Source: Vitis vinifera (taxonomy: Eukaryota > Streptophyta > Magnoliopsida > Vitales > Vitaceae). From it: a DNA stretch of 64,000 nucleotides. This document shows, piece by piece, positions 35,801 through 46,100 of the stretch. Below the pieces are notes generated by a model, which did no database searches, was not told where the DNA came from, and was given only the letters and a program-made list of their open reading frames with translations. Both the position numbers and the translations under genes were made by a program. Within the stretch, counting starts at the first letter, position 1; each line of letters begins with the position of its first letter. The stretch spans positions 8,504,501 through 8,568,500 of the forward strand of contig NC_081815.1 of assembly GCF_030704535.1 (NCBI RefSeq), in the 5' to 3' direction.

Positions 35801-38800
35801 AAATTTTATTGTAAATAGAACATGGACTAGTGTTCAATTCTTTTTTATTTCATTTTAAATAGATTTTTCTCAAGTTGTATGCATCTGAAAACTAGATCTA
35901 CTGCTTGATTTAAGACAAAAGTTTAGATGAATTATCTTCTGGAATTAAGTAACAAAAAGTATTTCTATAACTACACATTTCTTTTTTTCAATGAGGTCAG
36001 TTTACTTTAATAATTAATAGAAAATTGGAAATACAGCTTCTTCTTCTTCTTCTTCTTCCTCCTTTTTAAATAACAAAGCTTATTTGAAATAGAAATTAAA
36101 ATAAAAATAAAATCATTTTGAGGTCCATGCTTGGAGAAAAACTAAAGAGCAACTTTATATGCGTGTTAAATCACATAGAGAATCTCTATAGAGCTTTTAT
36201 TTTGACAGCACTTCTACACTGCTATTCTTGTGTCTAGCAAAAAATAGCGAACTGAATATCTAGGACTGGGGTGAATGCTTTGATCTATCAGGAGTTCATT
36301 GCACCAACATCATGAAATTTGAACATCAAACAAATTTTTTATGATGGGAAGTATGAAAAGGACACAAAGTCCCATTTAACAGAAATAAATAACTATAAGT
36401 AATAAATTCTCTAGATAATTATAAGATTCTAATGCAATAGTAAAATCTTCTCATTTTACTAAACCACCAACATTACATCAACGAAAATTTCTGACAGAAA
36501 TTACCCATTTCTAAAATTTTCTATCACTTAGAAATCTGAAGGAGTAATAAATAGGGTTGGGTTATTACTTAGTAGGATTTATTCCCAAACTAACAATCAC
36601 GCTCTCTAGTTTTTGTTACCAAGAATTGAAATTAAATTAAGCATAACCTATTATTTAGCATAATGCATACCAAAACTTGTATCAAAATAAAATAGAATAA
36701 TATAATCCAAAACTCATTTACAATAATAAGCATTATTTTTTAAGTTATTCTCCCTCCTTCGTTCTCACTTATCCATCTGTCTGTATTTAATTGCAAGTTT
36801 CAATGTTTTCCATTAAAAAGTTTTATTTGCTGGACTTAGTCAAAAGTTGAAGTATATAAATAGATTGTTGCTTCTTTTTATATTTGTTTACCATCATAAC
36901 TATTTTTGTTGATGTTTTTGACAGTTATAACATTGATTCACATGATTATTCTGTGCGTTTGAAAGCTGCAAGAAAGTTTCTGCAAGATGGTGACAAGGTT
37001 GCTTGGAACTTCCTCATCATATCAATATATATAATCATACATACAACTGCATATAGTATCTATTTCAATTTTGATTTTACTGCATTGATTTTCTCATCAA
37101 TTCCTGTAGGTCAAGATTATAGTGAACTTGAAGGGCCGTGAAAATGAGTTCAGGAATATTGCTATTGAGCTTATCAGACGTTTTCAGAATGATGTAGGAG
37201 AGGTATTCATAGTTTACAATGTTTTCCTCTGAATGAATTATATAATACATTTTGAAAATCCCACATAATAAAGAGAAAATAACATTGTATGGAAAATTTG
37301 AAATCTTGACTCAAAATTATGGAAAATGTTTCTTTTACCTAACATTTCTACTAAATGTCTTTTTCTTTGTGAGGGCTACTGACACTCACAGAATAAATGA
37401 GAGCATGCTGATGCTTTAGTTGGTGAGAGGAATTGAATGTGAAAGTCTCAACTCTTGGAATAAAAAAAGTTCTGTGTAGTGTTTCTTGGAAATTAAATAT
37501 GATTTTAGCTTGAACTGTAAATTTAATATGCTAGATAAAAAAGGTTCAATATTCTTTTAGAGAGGAATTCTATTCAAGAAAGAAATAGTTCTTTGAGAAA
37601 CAGACATGGATCTAAGGTTTGCATTTGGTTACCACTCAACCTGCTAAGCCTTGGTCAACACTCCGCTACAGAATCATCTTGTACCTCCAGTGTGCTTGGG
37701 TCTATCTCTTTCGTTAAGGCATGCACAGAATCTGCAGAACTGGAAGCATGCACTTGGCAATTTTAGCTCCTATAATCCCTATCAGAATCAAATGACAAAA
37801 GAGGGAAAAATAACTTTTCTCCCTCTAATGGTCGAGTAGTGCATCTATTTTTGTGTCAATATTCATTGCAGCTGATCTCACTGGTAATGTTAGTGACCAA
37901 TATCATATTTGTCATGCCATGAAAATTGAATCATTCATATTGTTTTTTGTTGCGTTTAAGCACACAAGTTATCCCCTGGAATGCAGCATGGAATTTTGGA
38001 CTAATATTTGGTGCGGGGACCTTCAAAGGCTACATAATTGGTCTTGAGATTGTGGGAGCCAAGTTTCTCCAGACATTTCCTTGATTGGGAGCTTGAGATG
38101 GTGGAGTAATTTCTTTCTTGCTGTTGGGAGTTTATGGTCACTGAGGACAGGAGGATAGGTTAGTTTAGAATGTTACTAAGAGCAGCTATATCAATTTCAG
38201 TGCTTTTCCCAGGCCTTCTGAGTGTTTCCACCTCCCTGGTGAGGGATATTTTGGAATCCTTTGCACCTTCAAAGGCAGTGCTCCTTGTGCAGGAGGCTGC
38301 TTGGAAGATCCTTACTATTGGCAATTTGGCATTGCATGTGCATGCAAGCAGAGGAGTCAGCTAACCACCACCTAACTCTTTATGACGTGGCTTGTAACTT
38401 ATGGGCATCATATTTGCTGCTTTGGTATCTCATGGGTAGTTCTCATCTCAGCAAAGGTGAAAATTTTGAGTTGGGACACTATTTTCAAGGGGAAGTGCAA
38501 ATGGAAAGTAGGGAAAGTGGATCCTTAGAGTATTTTGTGGTGTTTCTGAGAGTAGTAGAATGATAGAATATTTGAAGGGGTAAAGCGGTCACTATTGGTC
38601 TGGAAGATTTCTTTCTGAATTCTATATTGGTAAAGTTGAAGGTCTCATTGTCGTATCTGTCTCTTGTGACGAGGTTGTTAGATTTATCAATGAATTGGGG
38701 TTTGGTTGAGATGTTTTTGTGGATGTTTTGCATTCATTTTTATTCCTTGTTTGAGGTTTAGGTGTCCTTGTATATATGTTGTGTTTGTTTATTATGTACT

Positions 38801-40509
38801 TTCTTTGCCTGACAAAATAAATAATGAAGAATGAAGAAAGGAAGAAAGAAAGAAAGAAAGAAAGGAAGTCATAATGGATATTTGACCATAAATATTTGTA
38901 AGATACAGTCATTTCATTAAATTTGAAATAGCATGCCCATGGAAGGATGTCTTCCTCAGCTGTGCAGCTTGTTTGGCTTCTCTCTTTTGGAGCCTATTTT
39001 TTCCTTTTTGATCTGATTTTGTACACTTTTGAAGGATGCCTTGTCCTTCTTGTTATATGAAATGAATTGTTTCTTATAAAAGAAATCTCATGCCTATCAA
39101 ATAAACAAATAAATAAATAGAAAAAATCCATATTTTAAAACAAGGCCTAGACTTGTTCAAACGCAACCAAAAAAACAATGGGGTGAATTTCTTGAAGGGC
39201 ACAAGGAGTGGGGAGGATTCTCTAGATTTGTGGATTTTTAGGTTGGCAATGGGGAAAAGATGCAACATCGAAGTCTTTTGTGGTGTGGCTTTGGGAGTTG
39301 AAAAGGAATTCTGCTGTCTTGTACTGTACTGCCGACAAAGTAGCTCTAAACTACTTAGAGTGAAAAATTAAAGAGAGAAGCTGGCAGAAACATTCATGCA
39401 AGACATATGGGGAGTTCAAAGAGGATGGAGAGAGGATGATTCTGTTAGGTGGAAAGTGTACAAAGGTGGGTTTTCCCCCTGTAAAGTCATATTTTGAGGC
39501 TAAATTAGGGAATAGAGCGAGGCAATCTCCTAGGAAGGAGATACTGGGTATGCAGACACCTTCACTGGTGGCTTTTATGTTTATCAAGGGGAGGATCAAA
39601 CTAATGGATCAACTGAAAGAGAGTATAAGTTCTTTCAAGTTGGTTTTGTATGTGTAAAAATGATGGATAAGAATCAACCTACCTTCTCCTTTGTTGCAAT
39701 ATATCTAGTGGATTGTGGGACTTGGTGTTTGTGTTATTCATTGTAAAGAGGTGATGCTTTGTTTGGATTGATGAAGTTATTTCCTTGTACAATGTTTGCT
39801 CTGTTGATAGGAGAAAGAGAAGCTTTGGAATGTGGTTTCAACATACTTGATGTGGATTGTTTGGAAGGAGAAGAATGGATGTAGTTTGAAGATGAGGAAT
39901 TCCCAGTTTTGAAGATAAATGAGATGTTTCTTAGATTGCTTTGTGTGTGCTGATGTGAGGTGGTAGTAGTTTACCCATTCTGGTGACTTCTATAAAATTT
40001 TCTTGCATATGAGAAGAAAAAGAAAATGTAAACTGAAATTAACATTCAATTTCTATAGCATGTGCAAATACTGTCTGTAAATCAATTAACATTAGCATGT
40101 TTGATTAAATGTGTAACTCTATTCCTTTGCTGCTTGAACTCCAAGTTTGGTTTCTGAAAATTGTCCAAGGGGAGCATTGGGGCTGCCGTCTTGGTTTGTG
40201 CATCATTATTTTATCTAAGATTTCCTTTCTTTTAAAAATTCTACAAGACGTGTTTAATTCTGCTTTTGTGTTTAGTTTTACTTGACCTTGATTACAGTCG
40301 CTTGTTTTGGTTCTACACTCATTTTTCTCCTTCCATTTTTCTTGTTTGGATGCTATGTTTGGCAGCTTGCGACTGAGGAGAGCAAAAACTTCAGTGTCAG
40401 GAACATTTTTATTGTTTTGGTTCCAAACAAAGCCCTTCTTCAGAAAGGTCAAGAATCATCCAAGAAAACGGAAAAGTCAGCAGCAACTGAAATCTCAGCT
40501 GGTGTGTGA
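22754..40509 (+). CDS. IF3: Organellar (plastid-type) translation initiation factor IF3, nine exons
   Basis: Exons by eye: 22754-23019, 23126-23165, 23385-23444, 27302-27354, 29304-29359, 29459-29492, 36925-36997, 37110-37202, 40366-40509. All junctions are GT..AG and the joined length, 819 nt, closes exactly on a TGA, giving 272 residues. Residues 1 to about 85 form a Ser/Arg-rich, acid-poor presequence typical of chloroplast transit peptides. The IF3 N-domain follows with [16 protein letters not shown] and [13 protein letters not shown]. The linker and C-domain then show [20 protein letters not shown] and [18 protein letters not shown]3 binds the small ribosomal subunit, keeps subunits apart and checks start-codon pairing on bacterial-type ribosomes. 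The plant homologues SVR9 and SVR9L1 are plastid proteins, and targeting here is inferred from them. Intron 3 (3.9 kb), intron 6 (7.4 kb) and intron 8 (3.2 kb) are swollen by transposons. There is no disabling change in the exons. Confidence 0.88.
23445..24405. other. IF3 intron 3, part left of the LINE
   Basis: Intronic sequence with a (CT)n(AT)n microsatellite at about 23,757-23,808. Intron 2 has a (TA)n run at 23,225-23,247. No further element is recognised here. Confidence 0.6.
24834..25480 (-). pseudogene. LINE C-terminal zf-RVT region
   Basis: Downstream of the RT, open pieces read [19 protein letters not shown], then [35 protein letters not shown] sequence (here [12 protein letters not shown]), and C-x2-C..H-x3-HC, the zinc-binding reverse-transcriptase domain typical of the 3' end of plant L1 ORF2. 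The frame is interrupted between 25,211 and 25,214. Confidence 0.85.
25799..26591 (-). pseudogene. LINE reverse transcriptase fragment (two frames)
   Basis: The part at 26,403-26,591 contains the RT blocks [20 protein letters not shown] and [12 protein letters not shown]. The frame shifts near 26,410 and the larger part, 25,799-26,443, carries [27 protein letters not shown] fingers and the FADDTLVF catalytic box, followed by YLGLPLGG. These blocks identify the non-LTR RT of plant L1 elements. The frameshift and the lack of the N-terminal half make it inactive. Confidence 0.88.
27355..29303. other. IF3 intron 4
   Basis: An AT-rich intron of 1.95 kb. Apart from the SINE-like insertion at 28,128 it shows no recognisable element. 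Confidence 0.6.
28128..28245 (+). mobile_element. SINE-like insertion in IF3 intron 4
   Basis: A short unit beginning near CTTGCCGTTGAGG. It carries a box-A-like stretch (TGGTTCAAGTGATAAAGC, 28,143-28,160) and a box-B-like stretch (GGTTTCATGTTCAAGG, 28,180-28,195), and ends in a poly-A tract (28,224-28,245). ACTAAA occurs on both sides (28122-28127 and 28245-28250). This is the layout of a tRNA-derived plant SINE. The promoter boxes are diverged, so the call is tentative. Confidence 0.5.
29640..30225 (-). mobile_element. LINE 3' region relic, minus orientation
   Basis: Read on the minus strand the sequence resembles the C-terminal zf-RVT end and 3' UTR of an L1 element, for example a [20 protein letters not shown] stretch near 29,945-29,995. 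It is heavily mutated, and no target duplication was found. Confidence 0.45.
30226..30760 (+). mobile_element. LINE 3' region relic, plus orientation
   Basis: The frame near 30,240-30,330 reads [20 protein letters not shown], the zinc-binding H..HC and WxLLF motif of plant L1 zf-RVT. It is followed by a 3' UTR containing GCCCTCCTTTTGG and TTTGTGCCTTTTGGCACC, and then poly-T-rich DNA. It lies tail-to-tail with the minus-strand LINE relic to its left. Confidence 0.6.
30780..32690 (+). mobile_element. Endogenous pararetrovirus (Caulimoviridae-like) fragment, left arm of an inverted repeat
   Basis: In the plus direction, broken frames resemble the end of a caulimovirid reverse transcriptase (FLGYNIVQG near 30,850, a SLNYI-type motif) and its RNase H (ATEMGYGG near 31,150 and a [12 protein letters not shown] block near 31,450). 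These are interrupted by many stops and frameshifts, so nothing here can be expressed as a functional protein. From about 32,150 on, the sequence is non-coding and includes CCATATAAGGAAGG near 32,510, like the TATA region of a pararetrovirus promoter. About 31,060-32,690 is repeated in inverse orientation at 32,905-35,300. A block at about 31,740-32,150 is present only in this arm. Old integrated copies of such viruses are common in plant genomes. Confidence 0.6.
32691..32904. other. Spacer at the centre of the pararetrovirus inverted repeat
   Basis: About 210 bp of AT-rich sequence between the two arms, with no self-complementarity noticed. If transcribed, it would form the loop of the predicted hairpin. 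Confidence 0.5.
33284..33490 (-). pseudogene. Small open frame inside the pararetrovirus right arm
   Basis: A 68-residue acidic, Leu/Glu-rich frame, predicted to be largely helical, present only in this arm and bounded by pararetrovirus-like non-coding DNA. It might be the start of a viral ORF located after the promoter region. I do not recognise the family, and whether it is expressed is unknown. Confidence 0.3.
34623..34627 (+). repeat. Target site duplication (left) of the TRIM
   Basis: TTTCT before the TRIM start, repeated at 35201-35205 after its end. Confidence 0.8.
34628..35200 (+). mobile_element. TRIM (miniature LTR retrotransposon), partly tandem
   Basis: Terminal repeats of about 147 bp lie at 34628-34774 (starts TGTGATATCTTACATTGG, ends GTCGTTACA) and about 148 bp at 35053-35200 (starts TATGATTTCCCACATT, ends GTCATTACA). 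The stretch after the left repeat, ATGACATCAAAGCC, is a degenerate tRNA-Met primer site, and AGAGGATGAT before the right repeat is a polypurine-like tract. A third partial copy of the repeat start lies at 34890-34929, preceded by its own GGGGGATGAT, so the interior is duplicated. A perfect 5-bp duplication TTTCT flanks the unit. It has no coding capacity. Because it interrupts only one arm of the pararetrovirus repeat, it arrived after that structure formed. Confidence 0.75.
37975..38820 (+). mobile_element. L1-type LINE 3' fragment
   Basis: Broken frames show the zf-RVT part of plant L1 ORF2. [16 protein letters not shown] lies near 37,992, a degenerate [19 protein letters not shown] region near 38,270-38,340, and a following Cys/His-rich part near 38,360-38,420. 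It ends in a GAA-rich tract. It is heavily decayed, with no clear target duplication. Confidence 0.6.
39140..39990 (+). mobile_element. Second LINE 3' fragment
   Basis: Pieces such as [16 protein letters not shown] (near 39,446-39,495) and [15 protein letters not shown] (near 39,537-39,582) resemble the WKxxxxGxFSVKSFY..W-x3-APPRVAFF signature of plant L1 zf-RVT regions. Stops and frame changes are frequent. It may be a separate insertion from the fragment at 37,975. Confidence 0.5.
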
Positions 40510-42770
40510 GATGCGCCCAAAAGTTCTATGTGAGGTGGCAATAGAGTGTCCGCCAGTAATCTTCAGTTATATTCTTCAACCAGAATGCGGACCTTGCAAA
40601 GTCTGTAAAGCATTACAAGGCCTGTATGAGAATACAATCATTTTTATTTGATATAACTGGAGCAGCAGCCTCTGTAGTTCAGATACTCGTAAAATTTGAT
40701 AGGCATACCTACTCAAAGAAATCAAATTTCCCCTAGTTCAAAACAACTAAGATGTAGAGAAGTGAGAGTTTGTATGGATCTATGGTTAGATTTCATGGAT
40801 GCAGTAATTTTGACAATATTAGTTGTGTTTATATCCATCCAATTTTGCATGATATCTGTACATGAAAATAAAATATTTCTGGTTTTGTAATCAGCTTCCC
40901 AGTTGTGGATCAGAAACATTTGTACATAAATTGTATCCGTCTCCCCTTTTGAACTAGGACCCAATTTTTTAGGATGGTTCTGAAGTTCTGGTCAAGTAGA
41001 GATCATATGGGAGGGAGTTCTGCTGCCAATTGGATGTTAAATTTCCATTTTGTGATAGTCGAAATTAGTCTATTTCATTGCAGGTGTAAGATCAGTTTCA
41101 GGATTCCAGAAAATGACATGGGGATCTACCCTCCCTCTAAAAGTCATTTTAGTTGAAGAGTAACTTCTACACTTTGCCCAACAAACGTTCCGAGAAAATA
41201 CAGTTGATAAATAGGATAGATCAAAAAATTCCTCGAAATGCTACTTTATAGCTGGAGAAGCAGATAGGGAACTCATTATTTTCCTTTGCTGTGCCAAGGT
41301 GCAATTGAATGCAGATGGCTGTTTCTTGTATAGAAGGTGATGTACTGTTATGTGTCTATCTGCATACATGGTGATGACTCTTTCATTTTCCAAATTCCGA
41401 ATATGTTTCTGCAAACACCCAGCCCTGTGTTGCTGATCTGATGCGAATGTACATGTTTTGAGGAGTTTGGCTTGTTATATAGTGAACTGGTGAAGTCGTT
41501 TATAAGCAGAAAAGGGCTGGTTCATCTAGATGATGGTGAGCCTCCAACTTACCAACCTAACGATATGAGACTGACTTCTTTTTTAAGTTCTTGTATCCCA
41601 AGCATCCTTTTATTCTCTCACACATTCCATTCTTTTTTCCTATTCACTTAACCACTGAAACAGTGAAAGCAATGGTTGTATACCATACTAAGTGTTGTTG
41701 TTGGGAGATGGTAGACCCTCCTCTGGTCTCTGCATTTAAGCTTCCAACAGTGTTAGGTCTCTCTGCCTACGTTTGGAGTGGACCCAGAGACAAGAGGTTT
41801 GGTGATGAATGTTTAATTTTACCATGAAGTGGAATCAACGATTGCCATCTATTCCAGCATGCTCCTGAAAATTGCACATGCCATTAGTTGATCTTTTTCT
41901 TAGATGGTTAGATGGGTGTTTTTTATCATTGGATTCTAGTTCAAATCATATCAAAGGCTTGCCATTGGACCCCATGTTAAGTTGGGGATTTCAGCTTGCA
42001 CCCAAACCTTGAGAAAAAGAAGGAAAATAAATAATGAAACAAATTTGAATTTGAATATTTTTCCATCTTTTTTTAAATCCATACCTTCAAAAATGAGATG
42101 TAAATGTGCAAAATCAACAGTATACAAGGAAGGGTTTGTGGCCTTTAAGGACTTAATAATAGCCTTTGTGCTTCAAAACAGCCTCTGCTTTTTGCTTATT
42201 TGGTTTTGGACTGACGTTGGAGATGGTGGATCCATTATCCCGGACAGAACAATTTGGAGGTAAAGAGTAGAAAACCACAAAAAGGCTCCAAAGAGAACGA
42301 GCATTACCCCACCATAATAAAGTGATTGAAGAACTTTTACGCTTATGGAATTGAAAGATCTGAACTCCCAATGACCTATTAGTGGAACACTTTCTGAAAT
42401 ATGATTTCATGTTACAGATTTTGTTCACGTTCGTTGGCAGTTAATTATACCCCAAATTTGAGTTCAAGTATGTATTCGTTTCGGCCATTAAGTTGAATAT
42501 ACAAATGTGATGATAAATATAAGGGATGGGTGGTTTTAAAAATTGCTTATAATAAAGTCAGTGTTAGAAATTGGAGTGGAGTTTAAGTTTCCTTGATAAA
42601 AGAAAAAAAAGGGAAAGAAGGAAAATTTCACAATTTAATCCAAGGTTAGCAAGAAACAAATGAGAAAAGATTTTTGATCCGAAGACAAAATGAATTATAA
42701 AAGAAACGAATGAGAAAAGTTCACAATTATAAAGGAATTTCCTCTTTTTTTTTAAAAAAAAAAAAGCCAC

Positions 42771-42773
<3 letters not shown>

Positions 42774-42801
<28 letters not shown>

Positions 42802-42802
42802 G
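42774..42802. repeat. (GA)n microsatellite in the CESA7 promoter
   Basis: About 29 bp of almost pure GA, some 320 bp before the CESA7 start codon. GA repeats near plant core promoters can bind BPC (GAGA-binding) proteins. Confidence 0.85.
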
Positions 42803-42972
42803 TCTTTGTGGTTATTGAATAATAATAAAAAATTAGACGAGGGAGGATGAAATTGACAAATAACCAACAAAAAAACACACAAGGTGGTGGCTGAAAAAGG
42901 CAGGGAGGGAGGGAAGGGAGATGGTAGTTGAAATAGAAGAAAACTTAACTTCAAGGCAATGGAGACTCTGCA

Positions 42973-42979
42973 ACCAACT
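42973..42979 (+). promoter_or_regulatory. Possible secondary-wall MYB response element (SMRE)
   Basis: ACCAACT fits the consensus ACC(A/T)A(A/C)(T/C) bound by MYB46/MYB83, the master switches of secondary wall synthesis, and lies 141-147 bp before the CESA7 ATG. The site is short and can arise by chance. Another match, ACCAACC, lies at about 41,551. Confidence 0.35.
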
Positions 42980-43119
42980 ACACCTCCCTTATGTGGACAC
43001 ATTAGGTGAGAACCAAAGATTTCAGTCCCCACCCTTCACCCTTCCTCTTTCATAAAACACCACCTTCCCTCAACATTCCGCCCTCACTACCTCTCATCTT
43101 CACTTCTCCATTGTCCACC

Positions 43120-46100
43120 ATGGAAGCCAGTGCTGGCCTGGTCGCTGGATCCCATAACCGGAACGAGCTTGTTGTCATTCATGGCCATGAGGAGGTATAC
43201 AACTCATTTACCACGTATGTGCATGTTGGATAAAATTTTTTCTAGTTATTGATGGTTTGAATTGGTTTACGGTGCAGCCCAAGCCCTTGAGGTCTTTGAA
43301 TGGTCAGGTGTGTGAGATATGCGGTGACGAAATCGGTCTGACGGTGGATGGAGAGGTGTTTGTGGCCTGCAATGAGTGTGGTTTTCCGGTTTGCCGGCCT
43401 TGCTATGAGTATGAAAGGAGAGAAGGGAGCCAGCTTTGCCCTCAGTGCAAGACCAGATTCAAGCGTCTCAAAGGTAATTTTATATAATCATTTAGAATTA
43501 ATGTTATTCTTGGTGCATGTTGTATTCATCTTTTTCTTCTCTAAATTCTTACGTAGGGTGTGCAAGGGTGGAGGGGGATGACGATGAAGAAGACATTGAT
43601 GATATTGAACATGAATTCAACATCGATGATGAACAAAACAAGAATAAGCTTATCGCAGAAGCTATGCTTCATGGGAAGATGAGCTATGGACGTGGCCCTG
43701 AAGATGACGATAACGCTCAATTCCCACCTGTTATAACTGGTGTTCGATCCAGACCTGTAAGCAAAAACAACCATCTTCTGTTAGAAAAATCGATTCATCC
43801 ATCACTTGGATGAATTGCAGACTGCAACTGTGCAAGTATTTATAACTATTTTTGGATGCATGCCCCACATGCAGGTGAGTGGAGAGTTCCCAATTTCGTC
43901 TCATGCCCCTGGAGAGCAGGGGCTGTCATCTTCACTTCATAAACGTGTGCACCCTTATCCAGTGTCTGAACCAGGTGTATATTCATAAACCCTAGCGTTT
44001 TCTACTTCATTCTGAGAAATTGGTCTAAAAAAAATTATAATATACAACTCACCAATGCGTTCAATCGAAATAACTTCACTTCAAAACATACATAAACAGG
44101 AAGCGCGAGATGGGATGAGAAGAAAGAGGGAGGGTGGAAAGAGCGAATGGATGACTGGAAAATGCAGCAAGGGAACCTCGGCCCTGACGCTGACGACTAC
44201 AATGACCCTGACATGGCCATGTACGTGCTTCCACTTCAATTGTATTTATGGGTAGAGCTGATCATGAAACAAAACAGGGAGATTGAATTAATACATCCAT
44301 ACCTGATAGCACCATTTATAAAGAGATAAATTTGATTATGTGAACTGGTGCAGGATTGAGGAAGCGAGGCAGCCACTGTCAAGGAAAGTACCGATTGCTT
44401 CAAGCAAGGTCAACCCTTACAGAATGGTGATCGTGGCTCGGCTTCTTGTTTTGGCGTTCTTCCTTCGCTATAGAATTTTGAATCCTGTACATGATGCCCT
44501 TGGGCTTTGGCTAGTGTCTGTGATATGTGAGATCTGGTTTGCCTTCTCATGGATTCTTGATCAGTTCCCCAAGTGGTTCCCCATTGATCGCGAGACATAT
44601 CTTGATCGCCTTTCTTTCAGGTACATTATATTTACGTACTGATAAAAGAGTCTGTTACAAATATTAAGTGAAAACTCCATCTTCAATCTTCTTTTTCTCG
44701 TTTGTAATGCAGGTATGAGAGGGAAGGGGAGCCCAATATGCTCTCTCCGGTGGATATCTTTGTCAGTACTGTGGATCCCTTGAAGGAACCTCCACTTGTT
44801 ACAGCTAACACAGTTCTTTCAATCCTCGCCATGGACTACCCTGTCGACAAAATCTCATGCTACATCTCAGATGATGGAGCTTCCATCCTGACCTTTGAAG
44901 CACTCTCTGAAACTGCAGAATTCGCTAGGAGATGGGTTCCCTTCTGCAAGAAATTCTCCATAGAGCCTCGAGCTCCTGAGATGTACTTCTCTCTCAAGAT
45001 TGATTATCTCAAGGACAAAGTCCAGCCTACCTTTGTTAAGGAGCGCCGCGCTATGAAGGTTCGTTTTCGAACTACTTGTCCTTTCATCCAGATAAATAGA
45101 AGACCTGGAACTGTTGAAAACTAAAGTTTACTCCCTTTTTAATGTTTTTGATAGAGGGAATATGAAGAATTCAAGGTCCGGATCAATGCAATTGTTGCAA
45201 AGGCCGTGAAAGTTCCTCCAGAAGGGTGGATCATGCAAGATGGAACTCCATGGCCGGGGAACAACACCAAGGATCACCCAGGTATGATTCAGGTTTTTCT
45301 TGGACACAGTGGAGGTCTCGATGCAGAAGGAAATGAGCTGCCTCGCCTTGTCTATGTCTCTCGTGAGAAGAGGCCTGGTTTCCATCATCACAAGAAAGCT
45401 GGGGCCATGAATGCCCTGGTAAAGAGCTCTACCTACTATTTAGTCTAAATTCTCTTGCCATGATGAATCCTATTTCACATAATGCCTTTTTGACTATTTG
45501 CAAATTCTCAGATTCGTGTCTCCGCAGTCCTCACAAATGCTCCTTTCATGCTTAACTTGGATTGTGATCATTATCTAAACAATAGCAAGGCTGTTCGAGA
45601 GGCAATGTGCTTCTTGATGGATCCACAAACTGGAAGGAAGGTTTGTTATGTCCAATTCCCTCAAAGATTTGATGGCATAGATAGGAACGATCGATATGCC
45701 AACAGAAACACAGTCTTCTTTGATGTAAGTGCAAATAACCCACCTCAGAAATGGTCTCCTATACTCATATTTGCATATCCTGGATCGTGTGAGGAGGAAT
45801 TGAAATTGTCTTCCTCTTTTTGCAGATTAACATGAAGGGTCTAGATGGGATTCAGGGCCCGGTATATGTGGGTACTGGATGTGTTTTCAGAAGACAAGCC
45901 CTATATGGATATGATCCTCCAAAGGGTCCCAAGCGCCCGAAGATGGTAAGCTGTGATTGCTGCCCCTGTTTTGGACGCCGCAAAAAGCTTCAAAAGTATG
46001 CTAAACATGGTGAAAATGGAGAAGGTGAAGAGCCCTATATAGTTTTCAGAAGAGTTTACCTGACAAAATAACAGTTAATGCTAATATGGTTCCAATTTCC

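Larger units (their letters stand above)
29493..36924. other. IF3 intron 6, 7.4 kb, rich in insertions
   Basis: Donor GTAAAG at 29493 and acceptor ACAG ending at 36924. It contains LINE fragments in both orientations (about 29,640-30,760), the pararetrovirus inverted repeat (about 30,780-35,300) and a TRIM (34,628-35,200). The last 1.6 kb is ordinary AT-rich intron with a (TTC)n run near 36,040. If the exons are expressed, all of this is transcribed as part of the IF3 pre-mRNA. Confidence 0.75.
37203..40365. other. IF3 intron 8 with LINE fragments
   Basis: The 3.2-kb last intron. It contains two plus-strand LINE relics (listed) and a (GAAA)n-type run near 38,830-38,868. The rest is plain intron, with acceptor TTTGGCAG ending at 40,365. 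Confidence 0.65.
40510..43005. other. IF3 3' flank and CESA7 upstream region
   Basis: About 2.5 kb without a recognisable gene. The first few hundred bases are the IF3 3' UTR. Further right is the CESA7 promoter region. Small open frames show no family features. A GA microsatellite lies at 42,774-42,802 and a pyrimidine-rich leader follows to the CESA7 start. Confidence 0.5.

Noticed and set aside
36030..36062. TTC-repeat as a possible splice enhancer or polypyrimidine signal
   Set aside because: It is 860 bp from the nearest exon and looks like an ordinary microsatellite.
38170..38563. Open frames of 64 and 100 codons in IF3 intron 8
   Set aside because: They are out-of-frame pieces of a decayed LINE zf-RVT region.
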